From an uncultured Caulobacterales bacterium (GTDB lineage Bacteria; Pseudomonadota; Alphaproteobacteria; Caulobacterales; Maricaulaceae): a stretch of DNA of 64,000 nucleotides. Both the position numbers and the translations under genes were made by a program. Under the pieces are notes generated by a model, which was given only the letters and a program-made list of their open reading frames with translations, did no database searches and was not told the origin of the DNA. Position 1 is the first letter of the stretch; each line of letters starts with the position of its first letter. Shown here in pieces: positions 8,228 to 16,272 of this stretch. The stretch spans positions 62,001 through 126,000 of the forward strand of contig CALLIK010000009.1 of NCBI GenBank assembly GCA_938009235.1, written 5' to 3'.

Positions 8228-9009
8228 GCTATACATCGCAACACCGCGCGATGAGCCGCATCATGCGGGACATCCATGCCGTCAACGGATTGATCGCCGC
8301 AGAGGCGCAAGGCTCTGAACGTCCTGTCTTTCCGCAACAAGATCAACGTAAACGGCCCGCACTTTGGATCGAACAGACAGGCTTTGTCTGGCTAAAGGGG
8401 CAGGATGTGATTGAACCTGTGCCGCGAGGTTTCATCTTGAGGCCGTCCGTGTGCCGCCGTTTGAACAAAGGTGAAGACGTCGCACTTGGGCAACATACGA
8501 ACCTAGAGACGCGGGAAATTTACACGCCCGATAAGGTCATACGCAATGCTAGTATTAACACAGGTGCAACGTCGCTGGATCGATTAGCACGCAGGCGCGG
8601 GCAAGAGAGAAATGGACGTTGGTTGAGTACGGCAGAAGTCGAAGCAGGCCGCGCATTGGCGCGAGATTATCACCGCGCAGGGCAGGGCCAAATCGGTACG
8701 CAAGATTTTACGTCTTCGGGCGTTCAGGGCGGTGACCGCAATGGAGCAGCAGAGCGGGCAATGCTCTCGCGGATTACGGCATCAACTCAGCTACGGACAG
8801 TGCGTGAAAAACTCGGGAGCGATCTTGCCCCTGGAGTCATAGCCCTCTGTTGCCACGACGAGTCATTGGACGTCATTGAACGAAATGAGCGATGGGCGAC
8901 GGGGTCTGGCAAGCAAATCGTCAAGCTCGGTCTTGCGCGTCTTGTGACGCTTTACGGCACAGAAGTTGGCGTGAAACCAACAGTAATAGTGAGCGCAAAA
9001 CCCGATTAA
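8224..9009 (+). CDS. gafZ: GafZ-like GTA antiterminator (DUF6456)
   Basis: 261-residue protein ending in a DUF6456 domain. Visible features are SLDRLARRRGQERNGRWLS then AEVEAGRALARDYHRAGQ in the middle, and LAPGVIALCCHDESLDVIER followed by KQIVKLGLARLVTLYG near the C terminus. In Caulobacter the corresponding protein GafZ is reported to act as a transcription antiterminator with RNA polymerase, NusA, NusG and NusE, letting polymerase pass terminators in the GTA cluster. It starts 4 bases inside gafY, so the pair is translationally coupled. Only 56 bases separate its stop from the first GTA structural gene, which suggests cotranscription. Confidence 0.8.
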   Translation: MSYTSQHRAMSRIMRDIHAVNGLIAAEAQGSERPVFPQQDQRKRPALWIEQTGFVWLKGQDVIEPVPRGFILRPSVCRRLNKGEDVALGQHTNLETREIYTPDKVIRNASINTGATSLDRLARRRGQERNGRWLSTAEVEAGRALARDYHRAGQGQIGTQDFTSSGVQGGDRNGAAERAMLSRITASTQLRTVREKLGSDLAPGVIALCCHDESLDVIERNERWATGSGKQIVKLGLARLVTLYGTEVGVKPTVIVSAKPD

Positions 9010-9065
9010 TCCTCGTTTAAAAAAAGATGGATCCACGGTCTCTGTCATGGGCGTATATTTGGCTC

Positions 9066-9428
9066 ATGACAGATACAACACAGATAACGCTCGACCTTCT
9101 CAATAAAACAGAAGCCGCCCTTCAACTCAAATTAGACACACTGCTCAGTGTGTCGACTGAGGGTGACGACCCGCCAGATAAATGGGCGCGGGCGATTTCA
9201 ACATTGCTCAAAACGCTGGACGATATGACAGCGCGGCGGACGGCTATAGAGGCCCGCATCGCCGCCAAAACTCACACACGGTATGAAGATATGCCGCCCC
9301 CAACCCCTGAAGATGAAGCTCGGTTCTATGAACGTTTTAGAAAACTTGTCGGTTCAATCACTGACGGACGACGAGATGGAGGAACTGTGGGAGAAACTTC
9401 CGGGGTGGGACCGTGCTCAATTCCTTAG
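9066..9428 (+). CDS. GTA g1-like small terminase (TerS)
   Basis: Likely GTA gp1, the small terminase that works with TerL in headful packaging. The chosen ATG at 9066 gives about 120 residues beginning MTDTTQITLDLLNKTEAAL. The 9027 ATG lacks a Shine-Dalgarno. The protein is mostly helical, with a coiled-coil-like centre (ISTLLKTLDDMTARRTAIEARI) and a conserved-looking end around EDEARFYERFRKLV. No DNA-binding helix-turn-helix is apparent, which agrees with RcGTA gp1, reported to lack the usual DNA-binding domain. The call rests mainly on size, position before TerL and helical make-up. The 3' end overlaps the TerL reading frame by about 50-100 bases depending on the TerL start. Confidence 0.65.
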   Translation: MTDTTQITLDLLNKTEAALQLKLDTLLSVSTEGDDPPDKWARAISTLLKTLDDMTARRTAIEARIAAKTHTRYEDMPPPTPEDEARFYERFRKLVGSITDGRRDGGTVGETSGVGPCSIP

Positions 9429-10632
9429 GCTTTGGTCGTTCTGGGCCGCAGAGCATCAACATGCGCCAGTAGGGGAGTGGCTTGTCTGGCTCGTCCTTGG
9501 CGGGCGGGGCGCAGGTAAAACGCGCACAGGCGCGGAATGGATTGTTCAACAAGTGAAATCTGGCGCGAGACATATCGCGCTAGTCGGGTCGACATTCACA
9601 GAGGCCCGCGAAGTTATGTTGGAGGGCGAAAGCGGTCTTCTGAATATTGGCCATCCGTCAGAGCGTCCAAAATTTATTGCCTCGCGTCAAAGACTAGAAT
9701 GGCCCAATGGCGCGGTGGGGCATTTATATTCTGCGCATGACCCGGATGGATTACGCGGGGCGCAATTTGATGCGGCATGGGCCGATGAATTTTGCGCATG
9801 GAAAAAGCCAGAGGACACATTATCTAATTTACGCCTAGCGCTCCGCTTGTCGCCGCGCGCGGGGGAGGTTCCACGTCTTGTTGTTACAACTACGCCGCGG
9901 CCAACGCTTGCATTAGTTGCGCTAAAATCCGCCGCGCGCGTTGTAACCCATCGCATGCGAACGCGGGATAATGCGCGACACCTTGCACCAGGATATCTGT
10001 CAGCGATGGAAGATCGTTATGGTGGGTCCCCATTGGGACAACAGGAATTAGAAGGCGAAATCCTGACGGACCTTCCGGGGGCTTTATGGTCGCAGGCGAC
10101 GCTTGCAAAACAACGCACGCCAGACACGCCAGAGCTAGAGCGTATCGTGGTTGCGATTGACCCGCCCGCGACATCTGGACCGAACGCCGATGCCTGCGGA
10201 TTGATCGTAGCAGGCGTGAGCGATGGCAAAGCCTATGTTCTCGAAGATGCAACGTTGCAAAATGCGCCACCCGAAATATGGGCGAACCGTGCGGTGAAAC
10301 TGTTCCATGACTATCAGGCCGATTGCGTGATTGCGGAGGGCAATCAAGGCGGGGAAATGGTGGAGGCTGTTCTGCGCCAAGTGGACCCTCAGTTGCCGAT
10401 TAACCGCGTCCATGCGCGGCGCAGTAAACAAACCCGCGCAGAACCGATTGCGCATCTTTATACGCGGGGACAGGTGTTTCATGTTGGACGGTTTGATCTG
10501 CTTGAGGCGCAAATGTGCCAGATGGGATCGAAAGAGCAACGCGGCTCGCCTGACCGTGTAGATGCATTAGTCTGGGCGATACATGCGTTGGTGAAGGACA
10601 CAACAAATGTGCCGCGTGTGCGCTGTCTTTAA
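9328..10632 (+). CDS. GTA large terminase (TerL, g2)
   Basis: Large terminase: ATPase motor plus headful nuclease. From the ATG at 9328 (434 residues), Walker A GGRGAGKT lies at 58-65, a Walker B-like DAAWADE at 148-154, and the C-terminal RNase H-like nuclease core shows VVAIDPP (Asp278), VIAEGNQGGEMV and DRVDALVWAIHAL with late acidic residues (Asp409, Asp412). All catalytic elements appear intact. Candidate starts are 9283, 9328 and 9376. The first two overlap the TerS gene by 146 and 101 bases, and none has a strong ribosome binding site. The protein would package host DNA nonspecifically, as other GTA terminases do. Confidence 0.9.
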   Translation: MNVLENLSVQSLTDDEMEELWEKLPGWDRAQFLRLWSFWAAEHQHAPVGEWLVWLVLGGRGAGKTRTGAEWIVQQVKSGARHIALVGSTFTEAREVMLEGESGLLNIGHPSERPKFIASRQRLEWPNGAVGHLYSAHDPDGLRGAQFDAAWADEFCAWKKPEDTLSNLRLALRLSPRAGEVPRLVVTTTPRPTLALVALKSAARVVTHRMRTRDNARHLAPGYLSAMEDRYGGSPLGQQELEGEILTDLPGALWSQATLAKQRTPDTPELERIVVAIDPPATSGPNADACGLIVAGVSDGKAYVLEDATLQNAPPEIWANRAVKLFHDYQADCVIAEGNQGGEMVEAVLRQVDPQLPINRVHARRSKQTRAEPIAHLYTRGQVFHVGRFDLLEAQMCQMGSKEQRGSPDRVDALVWAIHALVKDTTNVPRVRCL

Positions 10633-10690
10633 AGGGTAAGGACGCGCTTGAATAGGTAGCGATTTGTCTGGCGTCAGCTATGTTGATCTC

Positions 10691-11215
10691 ATGCAAATTT
10701 TTATCATCATTGTCGTCGCCATCATTTGTCTCGGCTTTCTGAATACAATCATTGGGCCAAAGAAAAACCCAAATCAGCCGCATCCGATTAAACCTATAGA
10801 CCACACTCAATTTTCTGGATTCGTGGCCGCACCGTCGCTTTGGGTCAATGGGCCTGAAAAAGCTTTCTTCTCGGCGCTGCTGACCCATTTACCGCGTGGG
10901 TATTATCCGCAAGGCAAAGTCCGCCTCGAAGACATCATCGGGGTGCGAAAAGGCCTACCGTATAAGGACACGCAATCACTTCGGGGACGCGTTAAATCCC
11001 GTCACATTGATTTTTTGATCATTGATAGAGACGGACGACCTGTCTTGGGGATTGAACTTGATGGCAACTCTCATCAGACAAAACGAGCGATTGAAAATGA
11101 TCATGTTAAAACCGCTTTATTTGCTGCGGCGGGTATTTCATTGCGCCGCGTGCGTGTGGGTGACGATTTTAACCATATTATAGCAAAAATCGTCACAGAA
11201 TTAAGCTCGTCTTAA
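10691..11215 (+). CDS. membrane-anchored DUF2726 (PD-(D/E)XK fold-like) protein
   Basis: Protein of 174 residues from the ATG at 10691. A TTG at 10664 preceded by AGGTAG is an alternative start. An N-terminal hydrophobic anchor (MQIFIIIVVAIICLGFLNTI) is followed by a Pro-rich linker and a DUF2726 domain with HIDFLIIDRDGRPVLGIELD then GNSHQ. The Asp...Glu-x-Asp arrangement in adjacent strands is the nuclease-like core shared by DUF2726, DUF559 and Vsr-type PD-(D/E)XK proteins. The gene lies between TerL and portal, a place not occupied in the RcGTA cluster I know. It may be an unrelated host gene inserted there or a GTA accessory factor. Activity is unproven. Confidence 0.72.
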   Translation: MQIFIIIVVAIICLGFLNTIIGPKKNPNQPHPIKPIDHTQFSGFVAAPSLWVNGPEKAFFSALLTHLPRGYYPQGKVRLEDIIGVRKGLPYKDTQSLRGRVKSRHIDFLIIDRDGRPVLGIELDGNSHQTKRAIENDHVKTALFAAAGISLRRVRVGDDFNHIIAKIVTELSSS

Positions 11216-11260
11216 CCACGATAGACTTTTGTAAGACTGCAATTTACAGGGATTGATGTC

Positions 11261-11704
11261 GTGTTCAATTTTTTAAATCAAAAGAAACAAATTAAGACAG
11301 AGCTACAACATCAGCTTAAACAGACTGATATGAAGCTCGCGTTGATGAACGCAGAGATGGCTGCACAACTGGTGCGCCTTGCGGGTCAATCGAATGAACT
11401 CGCGCCTTTGCAAGAAGCTGAAGAAGCCATTTTATCCGCTCGGCAATACTACACCTATGAAACAACACCGATTGAAATTTGCATGGTGCAGGGCGCCTTG
11501 GGCGATATGTTGTTAAAACTCGGACGTGAAAAATCTGACCAAGGCGCTATTGCCCGCGCACGTCAAGCCTACCGCGCTGCGATCACATTGGCCTCAATGC
11601 ATGGCGATGAAAAATTTCGGAATGACCTACGTTTGAAGATGAAGGTTGCAGAAACTCTTTTGGGACAACGAAAACAAACTCCGTCCCTGTTTAAGGTTGC
11701 CTAA
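11261..11704 (+). CDS. TPR-like helical protein inside the GTA cluster
   Basis: 147-residue, mostly helical protein starting at a GTG with a weak upstream CAGGGA. The first 30 residues are charged (KKQIKTELQHQLKQTDMKL). Two TPR-like helical pairs follow: APLQEAEEAILSARQYYTYE, then MVQGALGDMLLKLGREKSD with AIARARQAYRAAITLASM. There is no signal peptide or membrane segment. I recognise no named family beyond TPR-like. It stands alone between the DUF2726 gene and the portal gene, with a 121-base gap to portal that contains a hairpin. Whether it takes part in GTA assembly is open. Confidence 0.6.
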   Translation: MFNFLNQKKQIKTELQHQLKQTDMKLALMNAEMAAQLVRLAGQSNELAPLQEAEEAILSARQYYTYETTPIEICMVQGALGDMLLKLGREKSDQGAIARARQAYRAAITLASMHGDEKFRNDLRLKMKVAETLLGQRKQTPSLFKVA

Positions 11705-11735
11705 CCTCTTATATATTTCAATAACTTGAGAGAAA

Positions 11736-11757
11736 AACGCGGAGAATGATCCGCGTT
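11736..11757 (+). terminator. 8-bp perfect hairpin before the portal gene
   Basis: AACGCGGA (11736-11743) pairs perfectly with TCCGCGTT (11750-11757) around a 6-base loop, between the TPR-like gene and portal. No T-run follows directly, so it is not a classic intrinsic terminator. It could be a weak terminator, an RNA processing site or an antitermination target. A repeated AGCTTAT (11769-11788 region) lies just downstream. Confidence 0.4.
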
Positions 11758-11825
11758 CTGTCGGGATGAGCTTATAAAGAGCTTATCGACGCATTTGTGT
11801 CGTATCCCATCTCAAGGTTCCTAAT

Positions 11826-13010
11826 ATGTTCAACCCCTTTCGTCGGCCCGCCGACCCTATAGTCGTGCCTGAAAGAAAGGCGCAGACCGCGACTGCACGC
11901 CCATTACTTCAATCCCACATCCATCAGGGCCAATTTCAAAATCAGGCTCAGTCATCAGGGTCCAAAACCTATGCGGCTTTGTGCCGAGATGGGTTTGCGG
12001 GAAACCCTATCGCCCATCGTTGCGTGCGTCTTATCGCGGAGAGCGCAGCCTCTGTGCCGCTGCAAGCGACGGACCCGAACGCGACCCGTGTATTAGGCCG
12101 AGGCTTGCCAGGGACGAGCGCGATTGAAACCTTTGAGGCCTTTTACGGATATCTACAGGTTGGTGGGAACGGCTTCTTTGAGACAGTCCTCAGCGGTGAG
12201 ACGCCCATTGCGTTGGTCGCGCATCGTCCTGACTCGATGCAAATGGGCCGAGATCAAAAAGGTTGCGCCTTAGGGTGGGAGCAAACCGTTGATGAGCGCC
12301 GTCGCCAGTTCCCGCGCGATACCGCCTCTGGACGCTGCGCGCTCTATCACATGCGGCTCTTTAACCCTGCCGATGCGTGTCATGGCCTGTCGCCCTTATC
12401 GGCGGCGGCACAGGCAGTTGATCTCCATAACCGCAGCGGCGTCTGGGCGAAGGCGTTACTCGAAAATTCTGCGCGCCCTAGCGGCGCATTGGTCCATCAA
12501 CCTAAATCTGGCGAGCGTTTAACCGACACGCAATTCGAGCGCCTCAAAGCCGAACTCGAAAGCAGTTTTATGGGGCCGCATCAGGCGGGACGGCCTTTAG
12601 TTTTAGAGGGCGGTTTGGACTGGAAACCCATGTCTCTGTCGCCTGCCGATATGGACTTTACGCAATTACGTCGTGAAGCCGCGCGGGACATCGCGCTCGC
12701 CTTTGGTGTGCCGCCCATGCTGTTGGGCTTGCCCGGCGATAATACATATTCAAATTACCGCGAAGCCAACCAAGCCTTCTGGCGGCAAACAATTATTCCA
12801 TTGGTCGCCAAAACCGCGACGGGATTGCAGGGGTGGCTCGCACCATTCTTTGAAGACGGGTTGCGTATCACGCCAGACCTCGACCGCGTGCCTGCACTCG
12901 CCGAAGAACGCGCCATATTGTGGAAGCGGCTTTCAGATGCGCGTTTTATTACAACGGAGGAGGCGCGGCAAATTGCGGGCTTGGAGTTAGCTGTGGAGGT
13001 CGCGCCATGA
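11826..13010 (+). CDS. GTA portal protein (g3)
   Basis: HK97-type portal protein (394 residues), the dodecameric ring at the capsid vertex through which DNA enters and leaves. Typical portal features are GFAGNPIAHRCVRLIAESAA, a central IETFEAFYGYLQVGGNGFFE, LVAHRPDSMQM, and the C-terminal REAARDIALAFGVPPMLLGL followed by NTYSNYREANQAFWRQTIIP. Length is as expected for GTA g3. Its TGA overlaps the ATG of g3.5 (ATGA at 13007-13010). The gene begins a run of tightly overlapped genes ending at the capsid gene. Confidence 0.92.
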   Translation: MFNPFRRPADPIVVPERKAQTATARPLLQSHIHQGQFQNQAQSSGSKTYAALCRDGFAGNPIAHRCVRLIAESAASVPLQATDPNATRVLGRGLPGTSAIETFEAFYGYLQVGGNGFFETVLSGETPIALVAHRPDSMQMGRDQKGCALGWEQTVDERRRQFPRDTASGRCALYHMRLFNPADACHGLSPLSAAAQAVDLHNRSGVWAKALLENSARPSGALVHQPKSGERLTDTQFERLKAELESSFMGPHQAGRPLVLEGGLDWKPMSLSPADMDFTQLRREAARDIALAFGVPPMLLGLPGDNTYSNYREANQAFWRQTIIPLVAKTATGLQGWLAPFFEDGLRITPDLDRVPALAEERAILWKRLSDARFITTEEARQIAGLELAVEVAP

Positions 13011-13246
13011 GTGAGCCTTTAAAAGTTGACCGTACCCTCACATTTGGCCTGATCGTCACGATCCTCATCCAAACCGCGAGTGGTTTAATTTGGGCCGGCG
13101 CAGCGGGCGCGCGCTTGTCGGCTTTGGAAGCGCAAATCGCATTGACGCCCGGCATTTCTGAACGCCTCGCGCGGTTAGAAGGCCAAACTGTCCACATTGA
13201 ACAAAGCCTGATGCGTATTGAACGGAGGTTAGGCGGCCATGAATAG
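13007..13246 (+). CDS. GTA g3.5-like small membrane protein
   Basis: 79-residue protein with one transmembrane helix (about 10-33, LTFGLIVTILIQTASGLIWAG) and a C-terminal coiled-coil-like segment (ARLSALEAQIAL, later ERLARLEGQTVHIEQ). The ATG at 13007 overlaps the portal stop by 4 bases, and the 3' end overlaps the protease start by 8. Size, helix and position match the unnamed g3.5 of RcGTA-type clusters. Its job is not known to me. Confidence 0.75.
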   Translation: MSEPLKVDRTLTFGLIVTILIQTASGLIWAGAAGARLSALEAQIALTPGISERLARLEGQTVHIEQSLMRIERRLGGHE

Positions 13247-13694
13247 TGACCTACACATCTCTGGCTATGCCAGCCGATTTTCCGAGACTGACCTGTCTGG
13301 CGATCAAGTACAGCGCGGCGCATTTAGCGCGGCCTTACTCAGCCGCACGCAGCCTTTTCCGATGTTGTTCGGTCATCAAACGGATCAACCGATTGGTGTC
13401 TGGGACCGCGTTGTAGAGGACGATATTGGCCTCTGCGTTGAAGGCCGCATCTTGGCAGGAACAGACTTATCGGCCTCGACTGCACGCCTCGTGCGCGAAG
13501 GGGCCGTGAGCGGATTATCCATCGGATACCGAACTCGCCGCTCTGTACCTCGTCCAACAGGTGGGCGCTTTTTGACTGACATAGATCTTTGGGAGGTGTC
13601 CGTCGTCGCCTTCCCGATGCTGCGCTCTGCGCGAATAACCCACATTGGCGACACTTCTAAATTGACTGTTTCAAACCAAAGGACGTCTGCATGA
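13239..13694 (+). CDS. GTA prohead protease (g4)
   Basis: HK97-family prohead serine protease (151 residues), which trims the capsid protein during maturation. The N terminus shows ISGYASRFSETDLSGDQVQR then GAFSAAL. The conserved histidine is in MLFGHQTDQPIGVWD, the nucleophile serine region in VREGAVSGLSIGYR, and the terminal WEVSVVAFPML motif is present. Fold and motifs agree with the U35-type protease of HK97 phages. It overlaps g3.5 by 8 bases and capsid by 4 bases. Confidence 0.9.
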   Translation: MNSDLHISGYASRFSETDLSGDQVQRGAFSAALLSRTQPFPMLFGHQTDQPIGVWDRVVEDDIGLCVEGRILAGTDLSASTARLVREGAVSGLSIGYRTRRSVPRPTGGRFLTDIDLWEVSVVAFPMLRSARITHIGDTSKLTVSNQRTSA

Positions 13695-14866
13695 CTGCTC
13701 ATATCGAAACGAAAACTACTGGCGCGCATTTACGCCCCCTGCACAATCAAAGCGCTAATGACTTTGCCTCAACCTTCGCGGCGTTCCGTGATGCCAATGA
13801 CACACGCCTAGCTGAAATCGAAGCCAAGTCGGCCCAAGGCCCGAAGTTAACCGAACAGGTTGAACGCTTGAATACGGCGCTGGATGTGCAAACGCGCCGC
13901 ATTGAAAATCTAACTTTGGCGGGGGCTGCGCCTGCCTATGGCGCGAGGTTAACCGAAACCAAGTCAGCCGATAAAGCGGCGTGGGAAAGCTTCATCCGTA
14001 CAGGTGATGCATCAGCCCTCGAAGGCAAATCAATCGCCTCTGTAGACGGCGATGGTAGCTTGATTGCGCCTATTGAGACTGAAACGCGCATTGATACTGT
14101 CTTGGCAGAAACCTCGCCTATGCGGTCTCTGGCGACTGTGCGCACCATCGGTGCGAGCGTTTTCCGTAAACCCGTTAGCGTCTCTGGTGCGCAATCAGGT
14201 TGGGCAGGGGAAACCGATGCCCGTCTGGAAACCGAAGCGCCAACGCTAGAGCTTGTCGATTTCCCGACAGGTGAGCTTTATGCCATGCCAGCGGCAACGC
14301 AGGCGCTACTAGATGACTCCGTTGCCGATGTAGATGCGTGGCTCGCCGAAGAAGTGCGCGATGTTTTCGCAGCGCAAGAAACAGCGGCCTTCATCAACGG
14401 CGATGGTATCAATAAACCTCGCGGGTTCCTGACGGATGCAGGGCTAGGCGTCATAGAACCTGACGTGTTCGATACGGATAGCTTGATTGATCTGATCTAT
14501 GCGCCACAATCGCGATACCGCTCTAATGCGAGCTTCGTGATGAACCGCCGCACGATCAATACTGTGCGAAAGTTCAAAGACGCGGATGGTAATTATATCT
14601 GGCAACCTTCGGTCGCTGCGGGCGCACCGTCGACCTTGATCGGCTATCCATTGGTGGAAATGGAAGACATGCCAGACATTGGCAGCGACGCCGCCTGTGT
14701 CGCCTTTGGTGACTTCCGTCGAGGCTATCTCATCGCGGACCGTCAAGGCGTTCGCGTGTTGCGTGATCCATATTCGGCCAAGCCTTACGTGCTGTTTTAT
14801 ACGACCAAACGTGTGGGCGGCGGGGTTCAAGATACGGACGCGATTAAGCTCCTGAAAGCCGCGTAG
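13691..14866 (+). CDS. GTA major capsid protein (g5, HK97 fold)
   Basis: HK97-fold major capsid protein (391 residues). The first roughly 100 residues are helical and charged (FASTFAAFRDANDTRLAEIE, then EQVERLNTALDVQTRRIENL), the delta/scaffold domain expected to be removed by the g4 protease. The mature domain shows GSLIAPIETETRIDTVLAET, VSGAQSGWAGETDARLET, AAFINGDGINKPRGFL and DFRRGYLIADRQGVRVLRDP, all typical of this family. It is the last gene of the head block and is followed by an intrinsic terminator, the clearest one in the cluster. Confidence 0.94.
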   Translation: MTAHIETKTTGAHLRPLHNQSANDFASTFAAFRDANDTRLAEIEAKSAQGPKLTEQVERLNTALDVQTRRIENLTLAGAAPAYGARLTETKSADKAAWESFIRTGDASALEGKSIASVDGDGSLIAPIETETRIDTVLAETSPMRSLATVRTIGASVFRKPVSVSGAQSGWAGETDARLETEAPTLELVDFPTGELYAMPAATQALLDDSVADVDAWLAEEVRDVFAAQETAAFINGDGINKPRGFLTDAGLGVIEPDVFDTDSLIDLIYAPQSRYRSNASFVMNRRTINTVRKFKDADGNYIWQPSVAAGAPSTLIGYPLVEMEDMPDIGSDAACVAFGDFRRGYLIADRQGVRVLRDPYSAKPYVLFYTTKRVGGGVQDTDAIKLLKAA

Positions 14867-14894
14867 CGCCACCTGCCACTTAACATTCTTAAAA

Positions 14895-14919
14895 CCCGTC
14901 AATTTTGGCGGGCTTTTTT
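14895..14919 (+). terminator. intrinsic terminator after the GTA capsid gene
   Basis: CCCGTC (14895-14900) pairs with GGCGGG (14907-14912), with one G-T wobble and an AATTTT loop. One C then six T residues (14914-14919) follow. It lies 28 bases after the capsid stop and before g6, inside the GTA operon. Such an element would reduce tail-gene transcription unless polymerase is antiterminated, as GafZ is reported to do in Caulobacter. Confidence 0.78.
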
Positions 14920-14951
14920 GTACCTGATTTTTCAAACATGTGAGACCGCCA

Positions 14952-15491
14952 ATGACATTAACCGACTTAACCCTGCCCGCATTGGAGCCTACGCCTGAGG
15001 CGCAAAATTTACCTGTGACTCTGGACGCCGCCAAAACATTTCTGCGGATTGACCATGCGGATGAAGATGATCTGATACGCGGTTTGATCGACGCGGCAGC
15101 TCTACAAATTGAAGCGCGATGCGGCGTGAGCCTAATTGCGCGGCCACAACGCCTCACCAAAATGTCTAACGGGCAGACAGTCTATCTCAACCGATACCCT
15201 GTGATCTCCATCGACGCCGTAGAGGTGGACGGTGTTGCCATGCCTATCGATGCTAATCTGCACGCGCGGCCTGTTCTGGTCCGCTTAGAGGCGACTGGCG
15301 CGGCACAAGTTGATTTCACGGCAGGGTTTGGCACAGATCCCGACCATATCCCGACGCCGCTCCGTCAAGGCGTGTTGTTGTTACTCGCGCATCTGTACGA
15401 ACATCGCGGCAGCGAAGGGCCAGACTATCCCATGGGCTTCCCCATGATGGTCGATGCCTTGATCCAACCTTATCGCGGGATGCGGTTATGA
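14952..15491 (+). CDS. GTA head-tail connector/adaptor (g6)
   Basis: Gp6-type head-tail connector that extends the portal ring. From the ATG at 14952 (179 residues; GTG at 14940 is an alternative) it shows the family N-terminal pattern VTLDAAKTFLRIDHADEDDL followed by IRGLIDAAALQIEARCGVSL, and the C-terminal PTPLRQGVLLLLAHLYEHRG. It is the first gene after the internal terminator and overlaps g7 by 4 bases. Confidence 0.88.
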   Translation: MTLTDLTLPALEPTPEAQNLPVTLDAAKTFLRIDHADEDDLIRGLIDAAALQIEARCGVSLIARPQRLTKMSNGQTVYLNRYPVISIDAVEVDGVAMPIDANLHARPVLVRLEATGAAQVDFTAGFGTDPDHIPTPLRQGVLLLLAHLYEHRGSEGPDYPMGFPMMVDALIQPYRGMRL

Positions 15492-15805
15492 TTGGCCGTA
15501 TGCGCGCCCGCGTTGGGCTCTATTCGCCAGAACTCGTCGCCGATGATCTGGGCGGTACGATTACTAGCTGGACGTTTCGGCGGGCCATCTGGGCGGCGAT
15601 CAAACCCAAGGCGATTTCAGAAGTCCGAGAGAATGGTCGTTTGTCGGTCACGCAAAGCTATCTGGTTGTCATTCGATACACGACCGACTTCCCCGAACGT
15701 GCACGCCTTGTCTGGAATGGCCGCATCCTGCGCGTTGTCGCGTCCAGTGACCCCGACACGCGGGGCGAACGCTTGCATCTAATTTGTGAAGAGGAAAGCC
15801 AATGA
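15488..15805 (+). CDS. GTA head-tail stopper/adaptor (g7)
   Basis: 105-residue phage head-tail adaptor of the SPP1 gp16-like type. Typical features are RMRARVGLYSPELVADDLGG, then WAAIKPKAISEVRENGRLSV and FPERARLVWNGRILRVVASS. It closes the head or joins the tail after packaging. The start overlaps g6 and the stop overlaps g8, each by 4 bases. Confidence 0.87.
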   Translation: MIGRMRARVGLYSPELVADDLGGTITSWTFRRAIWAAIKPKAISEVRENGRLSVTQSYLVVIRYTTDFPERARLVWNGRILRVVASSDPDTRGERLHLICEEESQ

Positions 15806-16272
15806 CTGATCGTGTAAACATCAGTGAACACGCCGAACAGGTGGCGAAAGCTGTCCATGCCGCCTTGAGTGATGATCTATCGGTGCAGCACGCATTGGGC
15901 GGCACCAATGATCAAACGCCTCGGCTCTACGACACGGCGCCTGAAGACCCTGTCTATCCTTATTTGACTTACGGCGCGATGCGGTCCGAAGATATTAGCG
16001 CTGACGATACGCCGATGTCTGCCCATCAAATGACGCTACATATTTGGTCCAGATATTCAGGCCGAGCCGAAGTTATGTCATTGCTCAGTCAGATTGGCGC
16101 GGCATTGAATGCGCAGGCGTTGACGGCGACTGGGCATATTGACGTGCGAAGCTCTAACCCGATTTATTCCGATGTTCTTCGCGCCGCAGATGGGCGCACG
16201 CATCACGGCCTTTTGCGTGTTTCCATTACGACTCAGGCAGAGACAATGCAGACAAGCGGAGACCCATTATGA
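15802..16272 (+). CDS. GTA tail terminator (g8, DUF3168)
   Basis: 156-residue DUF3168 protein, which in RcGTA is the tail terminator ring. The features seen are VAKAVHAALSDDLSVQHAL, then PRLYDTAPEDPVYPYLTYG and HQMTLHIWSRYSGRAEVMSL. The LHIWSR-type strand and YPYLTYG segment are characteristic. It overlaps both neighbours by 4 bases. Confidence 0.87.
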   Translation: MTDRVNISEHAEQVAKAVHAALSDDLSVQHALGGTNDQTPRLYDTAPEDPVYPYLTYGAMRSEDISADDTPMSAHQMTLHIWSRYSGRAEVMSLLSQIGAALNAQALTATGHIDVRSSNPIYSDVLRAADGRTHHGLLRVSITTQAETMQTSGDPL

